A stretch of 64,000 bases of DNA, taken from positions 1 through 64,000 of the forward strand of contig NZ_WTVH02000008.1 in NCBI RefSeq assembly GCF_012910785.2, in the 5' to 3' direction. Below are positions 25,525-33,516 of this stretch, piece after piece. The position numbers and the translations under genes are program-made. Under the pieces are notes generated by a model. That model worked only from the letters and a program-made list of their open reading frames with translations, searched no databases and was not told the DNA's origin. The DNA comes from Aromatoleum buckelii. GTDB taxonomy: Bacteria; Pseudomonadota; Gammaproteobacteria; Burkholderiales; Rhodocyclaceae. Numbering within the stretch: the first letter of the stretch is position 1; each line of letters begins with the position of its first letter.

Positions 25525-26862
25525 ATGGCAGATCGCGAAATCACCGACGCCGTGGCGCGCGCTGCGCAGCCGCTCACCGACACGGCCGGACGGTTCGACC
25601 GCGTGCTCGAGCTTGCCGGCGAATTTCGGCTGGTGCTGCTCGGCGAGGCGAGCCACGGCACGCATGAGTTCTACGAAGCGCGCGCGGAAATCACGCGCCG
25701 GCTGATCAGCGAAAAAGGCTTCGACGCGGTCGCGGTCGAAGCCGACTGGCCCGACGCATTGCGGGTGAGCCGATATGTCCAGGGCGGCGGCGACGACGCG
25801 GACGGCAATGCTGCGCTCGGCAGCTTCCAGCGGTTTCCGCGCTGGATGTGGCGCAACCGCGAAGTGTGCACGTTCGTCGACTGGCTCAGGCAACGTAACG
25901 ACACCTGCCCGCCGGACGCGCGCGCCGGCTTCTACGGCCTCGACCTGTACAGCCTGCGGGCGTCGATGGACGCCGTCGTGCGCTACCTCGCGGGCGTAGA
26001 CCCCGAGGCGGAACGACGGGCACGTGCCCGCTACGCGTGCTTCGACCACATCGCGGACGATCCGCAGCGCTACGGCTTCGCCACCACCTTCGGCATGTCC
26101 GATCCGTGCGAGCAAGCGGTGCTGCGCCAGCTCGCCGAGCTGTCGCGGGACACGACGCGCTTTTTGCGCCACGACGGCGTCGCCGCCGCCGACGAGCTGT
26201 TTTACGCGCAGCAGAACGCCCGCGTCGCGGTGAATGCCGAGGCCTATTACCGCAGCATGTTCGCCGGCCGCAACGAGTCGTGGAACCGGCGCGACGCGCA
26301 TATGGGCGAGACGCTGCAGGCGCTGGCGAACCACCTCGGCGAGCGTCTCGGCCGGCCGGCGAAGATCGCCGTGTGGGCGCACAACTCCCATCTGGGCGAC
26401 GCGCGCGCGACCGAAATGGGCGAAGCCGGCGAACTGAACCTTGGCCAGCTCGCGCGCGAGCAGTTCGGCGCCGGGAACGTGCTGCTGGTCGGCTTCACGA
26501 CCCACACCGGCAGCGTCACCGCGGCGTCCGAGTGGGACGCGCCGGCCGAACACAAGCGCGTGCGCGAGTCGCACCCGGACAGCTTCGAGCGCGTCTTCCA
26601 CGACTGCGGCATCGAGCGCTTCGTGCTCGAACCGGGCCGCGTGCCGGCGCTTCGTGGCGCGCGCCGGCTCGAACGCGCGATCGGCGTGATCTACCTGCCC
26701 GACACCGAGCGCCTGAGCCATTATTTCCACGCGCAGCTCGCGAACCAGTTCGACGTCTTGATCCATCTCGACCGCACGCGCGCGCTCGAGCCGCTCGAAC
26801 CGCCCGAGGACTGGACGCGCGGCATGTCGCGCGAGATGGAAACCTATCCGACCGGGATCTAG
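25525..26862 (+). CDS. Erythromycin-esterase-like hydrolase
   Basis: 445 residues of the EreA/SuccA-like family. Key segments are LLGEASHGTHEFYEARAEI (catalytic His region), AVEADWPDALRVSRYVQG, WMWRNREVCTFVDWLR, KIAVWAHNSHLGDARATEMG and LVGFTTHTGSVTAASEWD. Most members are not antibiotic-resistance enzymes; many sit in stress clusters. The ribosome site GAGGAG precedes the ATG. It appears intact. Confidence 0.85.
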   Translation: MADREITDAVARAAQPLTDTAGRFDRVLELAGEFRLVLLGEASHGTHEFYEARAEITRRLISEKGFDAVAVEADWPDALRVSRYVQGGGDDADGNAALGSFQRFPRWMWRNREVCTFVDWLRQRNDTCPPDARAGFYGLDLYSLRASMDAVVRYLAGVDPEAERRARARYACFDHIADDPQRYGFATTFGMSDPCEQAVLRQLAELSRDTTRFLRHDGVAAADELFYAQQNARVAVNAEAYYRSMFAGRNESWNRRDAHMGETLQALANHLGERLGRPAKIAVWAHNSHLGDARATEMGEAGELNLGQLAREQFGAGNVLLVGFTTHTGSVTAASEWDAPAEHKRVRESHPDSFERVFHDCGIERFVLEPGRVPALRGARRLERAIGVIYLPDTERLSHYFHAQLANQFDVLIHLDRTRALEPLEPPEDWTRGMSREMETYPTGI

Positions 26863-27165
26863 GGGCGCCTGCGCGCAGCTGCCCTGCCTGCGTCCCGCGC
26901 CGCCTCGTGAACGACCGTGGCGCGCTGCTCGTCGCCCGAATGGCGTCGGACGGTGTCGCCGGGTGGTGCCCCGGCAGTCGTGCGCGCGAGTTCTTTCAAT
27001 GACCCGTAGTTTTTGCATACGCCCGGTCACCGCGGGCTGCGCAGGCCTGCGTTCGGGGCGAGGCACAGCACTTGCTGAAATCAGCCGGCAGTTCAGGCGC
27101 AGACCCGTGGCAGCCCCGTTGTCGGCGCGACTGGCCGGCTGCCTGAGTCGATGGAGGTCCGACCG
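26863..27165. other. Intergenic gap, no gene seen
   Basis: About 300 bases between the esterase-like gene and the glycosyltransferase. No protein-like frame, clear terminator or promoter pair was found, apart from the ribosome site GGAGG at 27153-27157. Confidence 0.5.
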
Positions 27166-28218
27166 TTGAGAATCGCGCAGGTCTCCCCCCTGTTCGAAAG
27201 TGTCCCGCCGAAGTACTACGGCGGAACGGAACGGGTCGTGTCGTACCTCACCGAAGAGCTCGTCGCGCAGGGGCACGACGTGACGCTGTACGCGAGCGGC
27301 GACTCGCAGACCCGCGCAAGGCTGCGGCCGATCGGGCGCCAGAGCCTGCGGCTCGACCCCGAATGCATCGACCAGATCGCGCACCACGTGCTGATGCTCG
27401 AACACGTCGCGCGCGAGGCGCACACCTTCGACCTGATCCACTTTCACATCGATTATCTGCATTTCCCGCTGTCGCGCCGCTTGCCGGTGCCGCACGTCAC
27501 GACGCTGCACGGGCGGCTCGACATTCCGGACCTGGTGCCGCTGTACCGCGAATTCGGCGAAGTGCCGGTGATCTCGATTTCGGACAGCCAGCGGCGCCCG
27601 CTGCCGTGGCTCAACTGGCAGGCGACCGTGCATCACGGGCTGCCGGCGACGCTGCTGCCGTTCTCGCCCGGACCCGGGCGCTACCTCGCGTTTCTCGGGC
27701 GCATCTCGCCGGAGAAGCGCGTCGACCGGGCGATCGAGGTCGCGCGCCGGATCGGGATGCCGCTGCGCATCGCGGCCAAGGTCGCGCCCGTCGACCAGCG
27801 CTACTTCGATGAGCAGATCGAACCGCTGCTCGCGCAGCCGCACGTCGAGTACCTCGGCGAGATCGCCGAAGCGGAAAAAGCCGCGTTCCTCGGCGGCGCC
27901 GCGGCGCTGCTGTTCCTGATCGACTGGCCCGAACCGTTCGGCCTGGCGATGATCGAGTCGCTCGCGTGCGGCACGCCGGTCATCGCGTGGCATTGCGGCT
28001 CGGTGCCCGAAGTGCTGCGCGAGGGCGTCAGCGGCTTCGTCGTCGGCAGCCTCGACCAGGCCGAACGGGCGGTCGCGTCCATCGACATCATCGACCGCAA
28101 GGCCTGCCGCAAAGCGTTCGAAGAGCGGTTCACCGCGTCGGCGATGGCGGGCAACTACCTGCGCGTCTATCGTGAATTGATAACACAGCAACTGAAGGCC
28201 GCACCGGCCGGGACATGA
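27166..28218 (+). CDS. Family 4 glycosyltransferase
   Basis: 350 residues from TTG 27166, chosen because GGAGG lies 8 bases upstream; the ATG at 27151 would place that site inside the gene. GT-B fold features are PPKYYGGTERVVSYLTEELV (donor/acceptor loop), FLGRISPEKRVDRAIEVARR and the E-x7-E nucleotide-sugar motif in EPFGLAMIESLACGTPVIAW. Acceptor unknown. It is followed after 9 bases by a debranching-like glucosidase, so a joint role in a glucan or compatible solute is plausible. Confidence 0.87.
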   Translation: MRIAQVSPLFESVPPKYYGGTERVVSYLTEELVAQGHDVTLYASGDSQTRARLRPIGRQSLRLDPECIDQIAHHVLMLEHVAREAHTFDLIHFHIDYLHFPLSRRLPVPHVTTLHGRLDIPDLVPLYREFGEVPVISISDSQRRPLPWLNWQATVHHGLPATLLPFSPGPGRYLAFLGRISPEKRVDRAIEVARRIGMPLRIAAKVAPVDQRYFDEQIEPLLAQPHVEYLGEIAEAEKAAFLGGAAALLFLIDWPEPFGLAMIESLACGTPVIAWHCGSVPEVLREGVSGFVVGSLDQAERAVASIDIIDRKACRKAFEERFTASAMAGNYLRVYRELITQQLKAAPAGT

Positions 28219-28227
28219 AGGCTTCCG

Positions 28228-30387
28228 ATGCAGGACGCAATCCAGATCGACGACCGATGGTACGTGCTCGCCACTTCATCGCTGGCCGACGACCGCACCC
28301 GCGTGCTCAAGCAGGGCGACACCTTCGCGCTGTTCGACCGTTATGGCGACGTGCGCCACATCGGCATCGCCGAGCAGGGGCTCTACCATGGCGGCATGCG
28401 CTTCCTGTCGCAGCAGCGGCTGCTGCTGAACGGCGTCAGGCCGATGTTGCTCAACTCGACGATGAAGCAGGACAACAGCCTGCTCGCGGTCGACCTGACC
28501 AACCCCGACCTCAGCGTTGGCGGCCGGGCGATCGACAAAGGCACTGTGCACGTGTTTCGCGGCAAGCTGCTGTGGGAGGCGGTGCTCCACGAGCACCTGA
28601 GAGTGATGAACTACGGCCGCGAACCGCTCGACCTGACGCTGACCCTGGAATTTGCCGCCGACTATGCGGACATTTTCGAGGTGCGCGGCTTTCAGCGCGC
28701 GCAAGTCGGCGAGCTGGCGGCGCCGACGGTCGGCGCTCGCGAGATCGTGCTCGGCTATCGCGGGCGCGACGGGCTGACGCGCCATACGCGGATCGAAGTC
28801 GATCAGCAGCCGTGCAGCGCCGACGCGTCGCAGCTGACGTTCGCGTTGCGGCTCGAACCGCAGCAGTCGCGTGACCTGTTCGTGTCGGTGACCTGCGAAG
28901 TCGAAGGCGAATGCACGGTGTGCAGCTACGACCAGGCTTACGCACTCAACAAGCAGCAGCTGCACGCGTGGGACGAGACCGACTGCGCGATCCACACTTC
29001 GAACGAGCAGTTCAACAGCTGGCTGAACCGTTCGTTCGCCGACCTGCGCATGCTGACGACCGAAACCGCCGACGGCCCTTACCCGTACGCCGGCGTGCCG
29101 TGGTTCAGCACGCCGTTCGGGCGCGACGGCATCATCACCGCGCTGCAATATTTGTGGGTCAATCCGCAGCTCGCCAAAGGGGTGCTGCAATTCCTCGCCT
29201 CGACCCAGGCGCAGAAAAAAAACCCCGAACGCGACGCCGAGCCGGGCAAGATCCTGCACGAGACCCGCACCGGCGAACTGGCCAACCTCGGCGAGATCCC
29301 GTTCGACCGCTACTACGGCAGCGTCGATGCCACTCCGCTGTTCGTCGTGCTCGCCGGCGCCTACTGGGAGCGCACCGGCGACCGCGATCTGATCGCTGCG
29401 TTGTGGCCGAACATCGAGCGCGCGCTCGCGTGGATCGACACCTACGGCGACGCCGACGGCGACGGCTTCGTCGAATACGCGCGCCACAGCAGCAAGGGGC
29501 TGCAGCAACAGGGCTGGAAGGACTCCGACGACTCGGTGTTCTACGCCGACGGCCGGCTCGTCGAACCGCCCGTCGCGCTGTGCGAAGTTCAAGGCTACGT
29601 CTACGAGGCCAAACGCTACGCTGCGCGCTTCGCTGCACTGCTCGGCGACCCGCAGCGCGCCGCGGCGCTCGAACGACAGGCCGAGGCGCTCAGGACGCGC
29701 TTCGATCAGGCGTTCTGGATCGAGGCGCTCGGCACGTACGCGATCGCGCTCGACGGCACCAAGCGCCCGTGCCGCGTGCGTTCGTCGAACGCCGGTCACG
29801 CACTGTTTTCCGGCATCGCGGGCGTCGATAGAGCTGCCGCAGTGGCGCGCACGTTGCTCGCCGAGGACATGTTCTCGGGCTGGGGCATCCGCACGCTGTC
29901 GAGCCGCGAAGCGCGCTACAACCCGATGTCCTACCACAACGGCTCGATCTGGCCCCACGACAACGCGCTCGTCGCAGGCGGTTTCGCCCGCTATGGGCTC
30001 AAGCGTGAGGTGCTGCGAGTCATGGAAGGGATGTTCGAGTCGAGCGTCTTCATGGATCTGTACCGCCTGCCCGAGCTCTTCTGCGGCTTCGGCCAGCGCC
30101 CCGGCGAAGGCCCGACGCTGTACCCGGTGGCCTGCTTGCCGCAGGCCTGGGCGAGCGCGACGGTGTTCTACCTGCTGCAGTCCTGTCTCGGCCTGTCATT
30201 CCGGCCGGAAACCGCAGAGATCGTGTTCGACAACGCCGCGCTGCCCGGCTTTCTCGACCGCGTCACGATCCGGGGCCTTCACATCCCCAGCGGCTCGGTC
30301 GATCTGACGCTCTATCGCCGCGCCCAGGACGTGACGCTGCATGTGACGCGCAAGCAGGGCGAAGTGCGCGTCGTGTCGATGAAGTGA
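28228..30387 (+). CDS. Amylo-alpha-1,6-glucosidase / glycogen-debranching-like enzyme
   Basis: 719 residues. The N-terminal beta-sandwich (about 1-240, FALFDRYGDVRHIGIAEQGL) matches the bis-domain at the start of bacterial debranching-like enzymes. The C-terminal (alpha/alpha)6 barrel carries GVPWFSTPFGRDGIITALQY, DADGDGFVEYARHS and NPMSYHNGSIWPHDNALVAG, typical of the glucosidase active site. It appears complete. It lies downstream of the glycosyltransferase and ends just before a long hairpin. Confidence 0.87.
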   Translation: MQDAIQIDDRWYVLATSSLADDRTRVLKQGDTFALFDRYGDVRHIGIAEQGLYHGGMRFLSQQRLLLNGVRPMLLNSTMKQDNSLLAVDLTNPDLSVGGRAIDKGTVHVFRGKLLWEAVLHEHLRVMNYGREPLDLTLTLEFAADYADIFEVRGFQRAQVGELAAPTVGAREIVLGYRGRDGLTRHTRIEVDQQPCSADASQLTFALRLEPQQSRDLFVSVTCEVEGECTVCSYDQAYALNKQQLHAWDETDCAIHTSNEQFNSWLNRSFADLRMLTTETADGPYPYAGVPWFSTPFGRDGIITALQYLWVNPQLAKGVLQFLASTQAQKKNPERDAEPGKILHETRTGELANLGEIPFDRYYGSVDATPLFVVLAGAYWERTGDRDLIAALWPNIERALAWIDTYGDADGDGFVEYARHSSKGLQQQGWKDSDDSVFYADGRLVEPPVALCEVQGYVYEAKRYAARFAALLGDPQRAAALERQAEALRTRFDQAFWIEALGTYAIALDGTKRPCRVRSSNAGHALFSGIAGVDRAAAVARTLLAEDMFSGWGIRTLSSREARYNPMSYHNGSIWPHDNALVAGGFARYGLKREVLRVMEGMFESSVFMDLYRLPELFCGFGQRPGEGPTLYPVACLPQAWASATVFYLLQSCLGLSFRPETAEIVFDNAALPGFLDRVTIRGLHIPSGSVDLTLYRRAQDVTLHVTRKQGEVRVVSMK

Positions 30388-30399
30388 CTGCGTCACCCC

Positions 30400-30441
30400 C
30401 AAGCATTCAGGCCAGTTCTCGCGAACTGGCCTCAATGCTTG
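30400..30441 (+). terminator. Long hairpin after the debranching gene; third copy of the tRNA-Lys terminator motif
   Basis: An inverted repeat CAAGCATTCAGGCCAGTT / AACTGGCCTCAATGCTTG with loop CTCGCG (one C-C mismatch). No T-run follows. It aligns over 42 bases with 8718-8759 at 32 identical positions by eye. It may act as a bidirectional terminator and as a degenerate island boundary. Confidence 0.6.
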
Positions 30442-30518
30442 CGTTGTACCGCGACGGCGGCAAAAACCGGCTGACGCACCTGCACGAGCCTGCTGTGCCC
30501 GATGCGCCGCGCACCCGC

Positions 30519-30719
30519 TCACGGGAACGTGCCGCGGTGCTTCTTCTCCATGTCTTCGGTCTTGTGCTCGGGCGTCACGCCCATGCGCTGCTGATTCTCG
30601 CGCTGCTTTTCCTTGTCGCTCCGCGCATCGTCACCCTGCGTGCCGGGCTTCGGCGGGTTCGCCGCGGAGGACTGGGGATTGTCGGCAGTGTCCGACTTTC
30701 GCGTGTGAGGTTCGGCCAT
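30519..30719 (-). CDS. Small hydrophilic stress-type protein
   Basis: 66 residues from ATG 30719, preceded by AGGAGG; the frame is open to 30779. Composition is very polar and proline/glutamine-rich (DNPQSSAANPPKPGTQGDDA, KEKQRENQQRMGVTPEHKTE), so it is probably disordered. No family recognised. It is the second gene of a pair with the zinc-finger miniprotein 16 bases upstream. Confidence 0.6.
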   Translation of the reverse strand: MAEPHTRKSDTADNPQSSAANPPKPGTQGDDARSDKEKQRENQQRMGVTPEHKTEDMEKKHRGTFP

Positions 30720-30735
30720 TTCTGCTTCCTCCTGT

Positions 30736-30912
30736 CTATGCTCCCCCGATTCCTTCAATGACCACGCCGGTGCCGCCACATTCGCTGCAGGGTTTGTCGT
30801 CGACGACTCCTGTTCCCTTGCATGCGCGACAGGTGTTCTCGCCGGTTCCGGGAGTTCCGGGAGGGGCCTGGTCGCCTGGATGAGTCTCGGGTCGAGCCGG
30901 TTCGGTGTCCAT
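30736..30912 (-). CDS. DnaJ-type zinc-finger miniprotein
   Basis: A 58-residue frame with a strong ribosome site (AAGGAG, 5 bases before ATG). The C-terminal half carries CRACKGTGVVDDKPCSECGG, two CxxCxGxG-like half-sites as in the DnaJ cysteine-rich domain, enough for one zinc. The N-terminal half is proline-rich and disordered. It lies between the response regulator and the small hydrophilic gene on the same strand. A role in folding or redox sensing is only a guess. Confidence 0.75.
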   Translation of the reverse strand: MDTEPARPETHPGDQAPPGTPGTGENTCRACKGTGVVDDKPCSECGGTGVVIEGIGGA

Positions 30913-31023
30913 CGCGAACTCCTTGGTGGGATCGGTCAGAATTCGACGGGACGCAAAGAGGCGGGTTCCGGCGCGTACATGTCGTTACATCCGACGGAAA
31001 ACGCGACCCGGCCCGCGGCGCCT

Positions 31024-31743
31024 TTACCGCCAGTCCACGTTCGACGAGAACAGGTAGCCGGCGCCGTAGACGGTCTTGATCAGCCGCGGGTGAAGCGGAT
31101 TTTCTTCGAGTCGCTTGCGCAGCCGCGAGATGCGCAGGTCGATGCTGCGGTCGAGCGCCGCGACGTCGCGCCCGCCCAGCAGCTGCTCGCGGGTGAGGAT
31201 CTGGTTGGGACGCTGGAGCAACGCGCCCAGGAGCCGGGCTTCGGCCATGCTCAGCGTCTCGGTTTCGCCTTCGGGAGAAGTGAGGGCGTTGTTGCCGGGT
31301 TCGAAGCGCCAACCGGCGAATTCGGCGACGCGCACGCCGTTCGCTGCCGCGTTGGTGGCAGGCGGTTCGCGATAGCGCCGCAGGATGCTGCGCACCCGGG
31401 CGATGAATTCGCGCGGCTCGAACGGCTTGACCATGTAGTCGTCGGCCCCCAGTTCGAGGCCCGTCACACGGTCATGGGTGTCGCCGCGGCCAGTGACGAT
31501 CAGCAGGCCGAAGCCGTGACGGGCGCGGACATGACTAAGGATGTCGAGGCCGTCCATGTCGGGCAGGCCGAGATCGAGAACGCACAGCCGCGGAGGGTCG
31601 GAATCGAGCCGCCGCAGGAAATCCGCGCCGGTCGCGAAAAATTGCGCCTCGAAGCCGAATTTCTCGAGCGTCTGGGCCATCAGCCGGGCGACCGCAGGGT
31701 CGTCCTCGACGACGTGGATCGTTTCCTTCGGCTTGTTCGGCAC
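31024..31743 (-). CDS. OmpR-family response regulator
   Basis: 239 residues: an N-terminal receiver (VVEDDPAVARLMAQTLEKFG, phosphoacceptor Asp in VLDLGLPDMDGLD, KPFEPREF) and a C-terminal winged helix (LSMAEARLLGALLQRPNQIL, then SIDLRISRLRKRLEENPLHP and VYGAGYLFS). It binds DNA when phosphorylated. It sits 21 bases downstream of a hybrid kinase on the same strand, its likely partner. Confidence 0.93.
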   Translation of the reverse strand: MPNKPKETIHVVEDDPAVARLMAQTLEKFGFEAQFFATGADFLRRLDSDPPRLCVLDLGLPDMDGLDILSHVRARHGFGLLIVTGRGDTHDRVTGLELGADDYMVKPFEPREFIARVRSILRRYREPPATNAAANGVRVAEFAGWRFEPGNNALTSPEGETETLSMAEARLLGALLQRPNQILTREQLLGGRDVAALDRSIDLRISRLRKRLEENPLHPRLIKTVYGAGYLFSSNVDWR

Positions 31744-31764
31744 GGCACGGACTCCGCAGTTCGG

Positions 31765-33306
31765 TCAGCGACAGATTGCGTCCAGCATAGCCGACAGTCT
31801 CTCCTTGCTGAAAGGCTTCGCGAGCAGCGGGACGCCGAGATCCCTGGTGATCGCATCGGCCCTGTCCACGTAGCCGCTCATGAGGATCACCGGGAGGCCG
31901 GGCCGAAAGCGGCGAATGAAGCGCGTCAGCCCGCACCCGTCGAGCCCACCGGGCATCACGACGTCCGACAGCACGAGCGAGATGGCCGCGACGTTCTCGA
32001 CGATGTCGGCCGCTTCCTGGCCGTTTTCGGCTTCCAGCACCGAACAGCCGAGCGCGGCGAGCTGCTTGCGCACGATGGTGCGCACCTCCGGGTCGTCCTC
32101 GACGAGCAGTACCAGCTGCCCGGCAAGAGGCGTCACGGGCGCCGCAGTGCCCGCTTCCCCGGCTGCGGCAGGACTCGCGACGGTGCGCGGCAGCAACAGC
32201 GCGACCGCGGTGCCGCAGGCCTGGCGGCTGCGGATGCGTACCGCTCCGCCCGACTGACGCGCGAAACCATACACCATCGGCAGGCCCAGCCCGCTTCCCA
32301 TGCCGAAACGCTTCGTCGTGAAGAAAGGTTCGAACACGTGCGCGACGGTGGTCGCATCCATCCCGGTGCCGGTATCGCGGACCGTCACCTGCACGTAGTC
32401 GCCCGGCGGAATATCCAGCTCCGCGGCAGCGGTCGCATCGAGCGTCTCGACTGCGGACTCGATGCGCAGCTCCCCGCCTTCGGGCATCGCGTCGCGTGCG
32501 TTGAGGGCAAGGTTGAGCAGCGCGCTCTCGAGCTGGTGCGCGTCGGTCATCGCCACCAGTTCGGCATTGCGGCTCGCCGTGTGCAGAGCGATGGTTTCGG
32601 GCAGCGAGCGCCGGATCAGCTTCGCCATGCCCAGAATCAGCTCGTTGACTTCGACCGGGCGCGGCGCGAGCGGCTGCTGGCGCGAGAACGTCAGCAGCCG
32701 CTCGATCAACTGCGCGCCGCCCTGCGCGGCCTGCATCGCCGGGGCGACGAATTCCTCGATCGCGGCGTCGTCCGGGCGCGCTTCCCGCAGGCCCGCGAGA
32801 TTGCCTATGACGACGGTCAGCATGTTGTTGAAATCGTGCGCGAGCCCGCCGCTGAGCTGGCCGATCGCCTCCATTTTCTGCGCCTGCGCAAGCGCGTGCT
32901 GCGTCCGGCGCTGCTCGGTGATGTCGACCGCGTGCACGTAGCAGCCGAGCACTTCACCGGTGGCGCCGAACTCGGGCACCAGCGTGCGGCGCGCGTATAG
33001 CGTGCGCCCTGCCGCGTCGCTCATCGTGTATTCATAGGTGAGCCGCTCGCCGCCCAGCGCCCGGGCGAGCGGCTCGCGCACCGCGTCGAAAACCTCCGCG
33101 GGCACGACATCCACGATGCGCTGCCCGACGACCTGGTCGCTTTCCCGTCCGAACCATGCCGCATATGCCTTGTTCGCGTAGCGATACGTCCAGCTGTCGT
33201 CGAAATAGGCGATATGCGCCGGAATCGCATCCATGATGTCGCGCAGGCGCCGGTTCTCGGCATTCCGGTCCCCGGGCTGCGCCGATGGCCTGTCCTCGAT
33301 GTCCAT
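31765..33306 (-). CDS. PAS hybrid histidine kinase
   Basis: 513 residues, no membrane segment, so a cytoplasmic sensor. PAS at about 18-135 (DIMDAIPAHIAYFDDSWTYR), HisKA with GGLAHDFNNMLTVVIGNLAG (phospho-His), HATPase (NLALNARDAMPEGG, TGTGMDATTVAHVFEPFFTT, GSGLGLPMVYGF) and a C-terminal receiver with phosphoacceptor Asp in LVLSDVVMPGGLDG. The start MDIEDRPSAQ at 33306 was chosen because the open frame further upstream runs through the acyl-CoA synthetase antisense strand. Confidence 0.9.
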   Translation of the reverse strand: MDIEDRPSAQPGDRNAENRRLRDIMDAIPAHIAYFDDSWTYRYANKAYAAWFGRESDQVVGQRIVDVVPAEVFDAVREPLARALGGERLTYEYTMSDAAGRTLYARRTLVPEFGATGEVLGCYVHAVDITEQRRTQHALAQAQKMEAIGQLSGGLAHDFNNMLTVVIGNLAGLREARPDDAAIEEFVAPAMQAAQGGAQLIERLLTFSRQQPLAPRPVEVNELILGMAKLIRRSLPETIALHTASRNAELVAMTDAHQLESALLNLALNARDAMPEGGELRIESAVETLDATAAAELDIPPGDYVQVTVRDTGTGMDATTVAHVFEPFFTTKRFGMGSGLGLPMVYGFARQSGGAVRIRSRQACGTAVALLLPRTVASPAAAGEAGTAAPVTPLAGQLVLLVEDDPEVRTIVRKQLAALGCSVLEAENGQEAADIVENVAAISLVLSDVVMPGGLDGCGLTRFIRRFRPGLPVILMSGYVDRADAITRDLGVPLLAKPFSKERLSAMLDAICR

Positions 33307-33516
33307 ACTTTTTCCCGTTGCGCACCGCCGCTTGCCGCGCAGCGCTTCATAGCTGTTCGGCCCGATTCTAGCGCCCGTCCCGACGCCGCTGGAGCGACGA
33401 CAAGATTGAGTACATTCGCGCGCAATTTGCGACAAGGTTTGCTGCGATGCTTGATCGTGCACGCTCACGTTCGCGCTCGCGTGGGCCCATCGGAACGATC
33501 GCCCCAGGAGAAAGAA

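Noticed and set aside
25462-28191. 909-residue minus-strand open frame
   Set aside because: Antisense shadow of the esterase-like and glycosyltransferase genes; no domain and biased composition typical of high-GC shadows.
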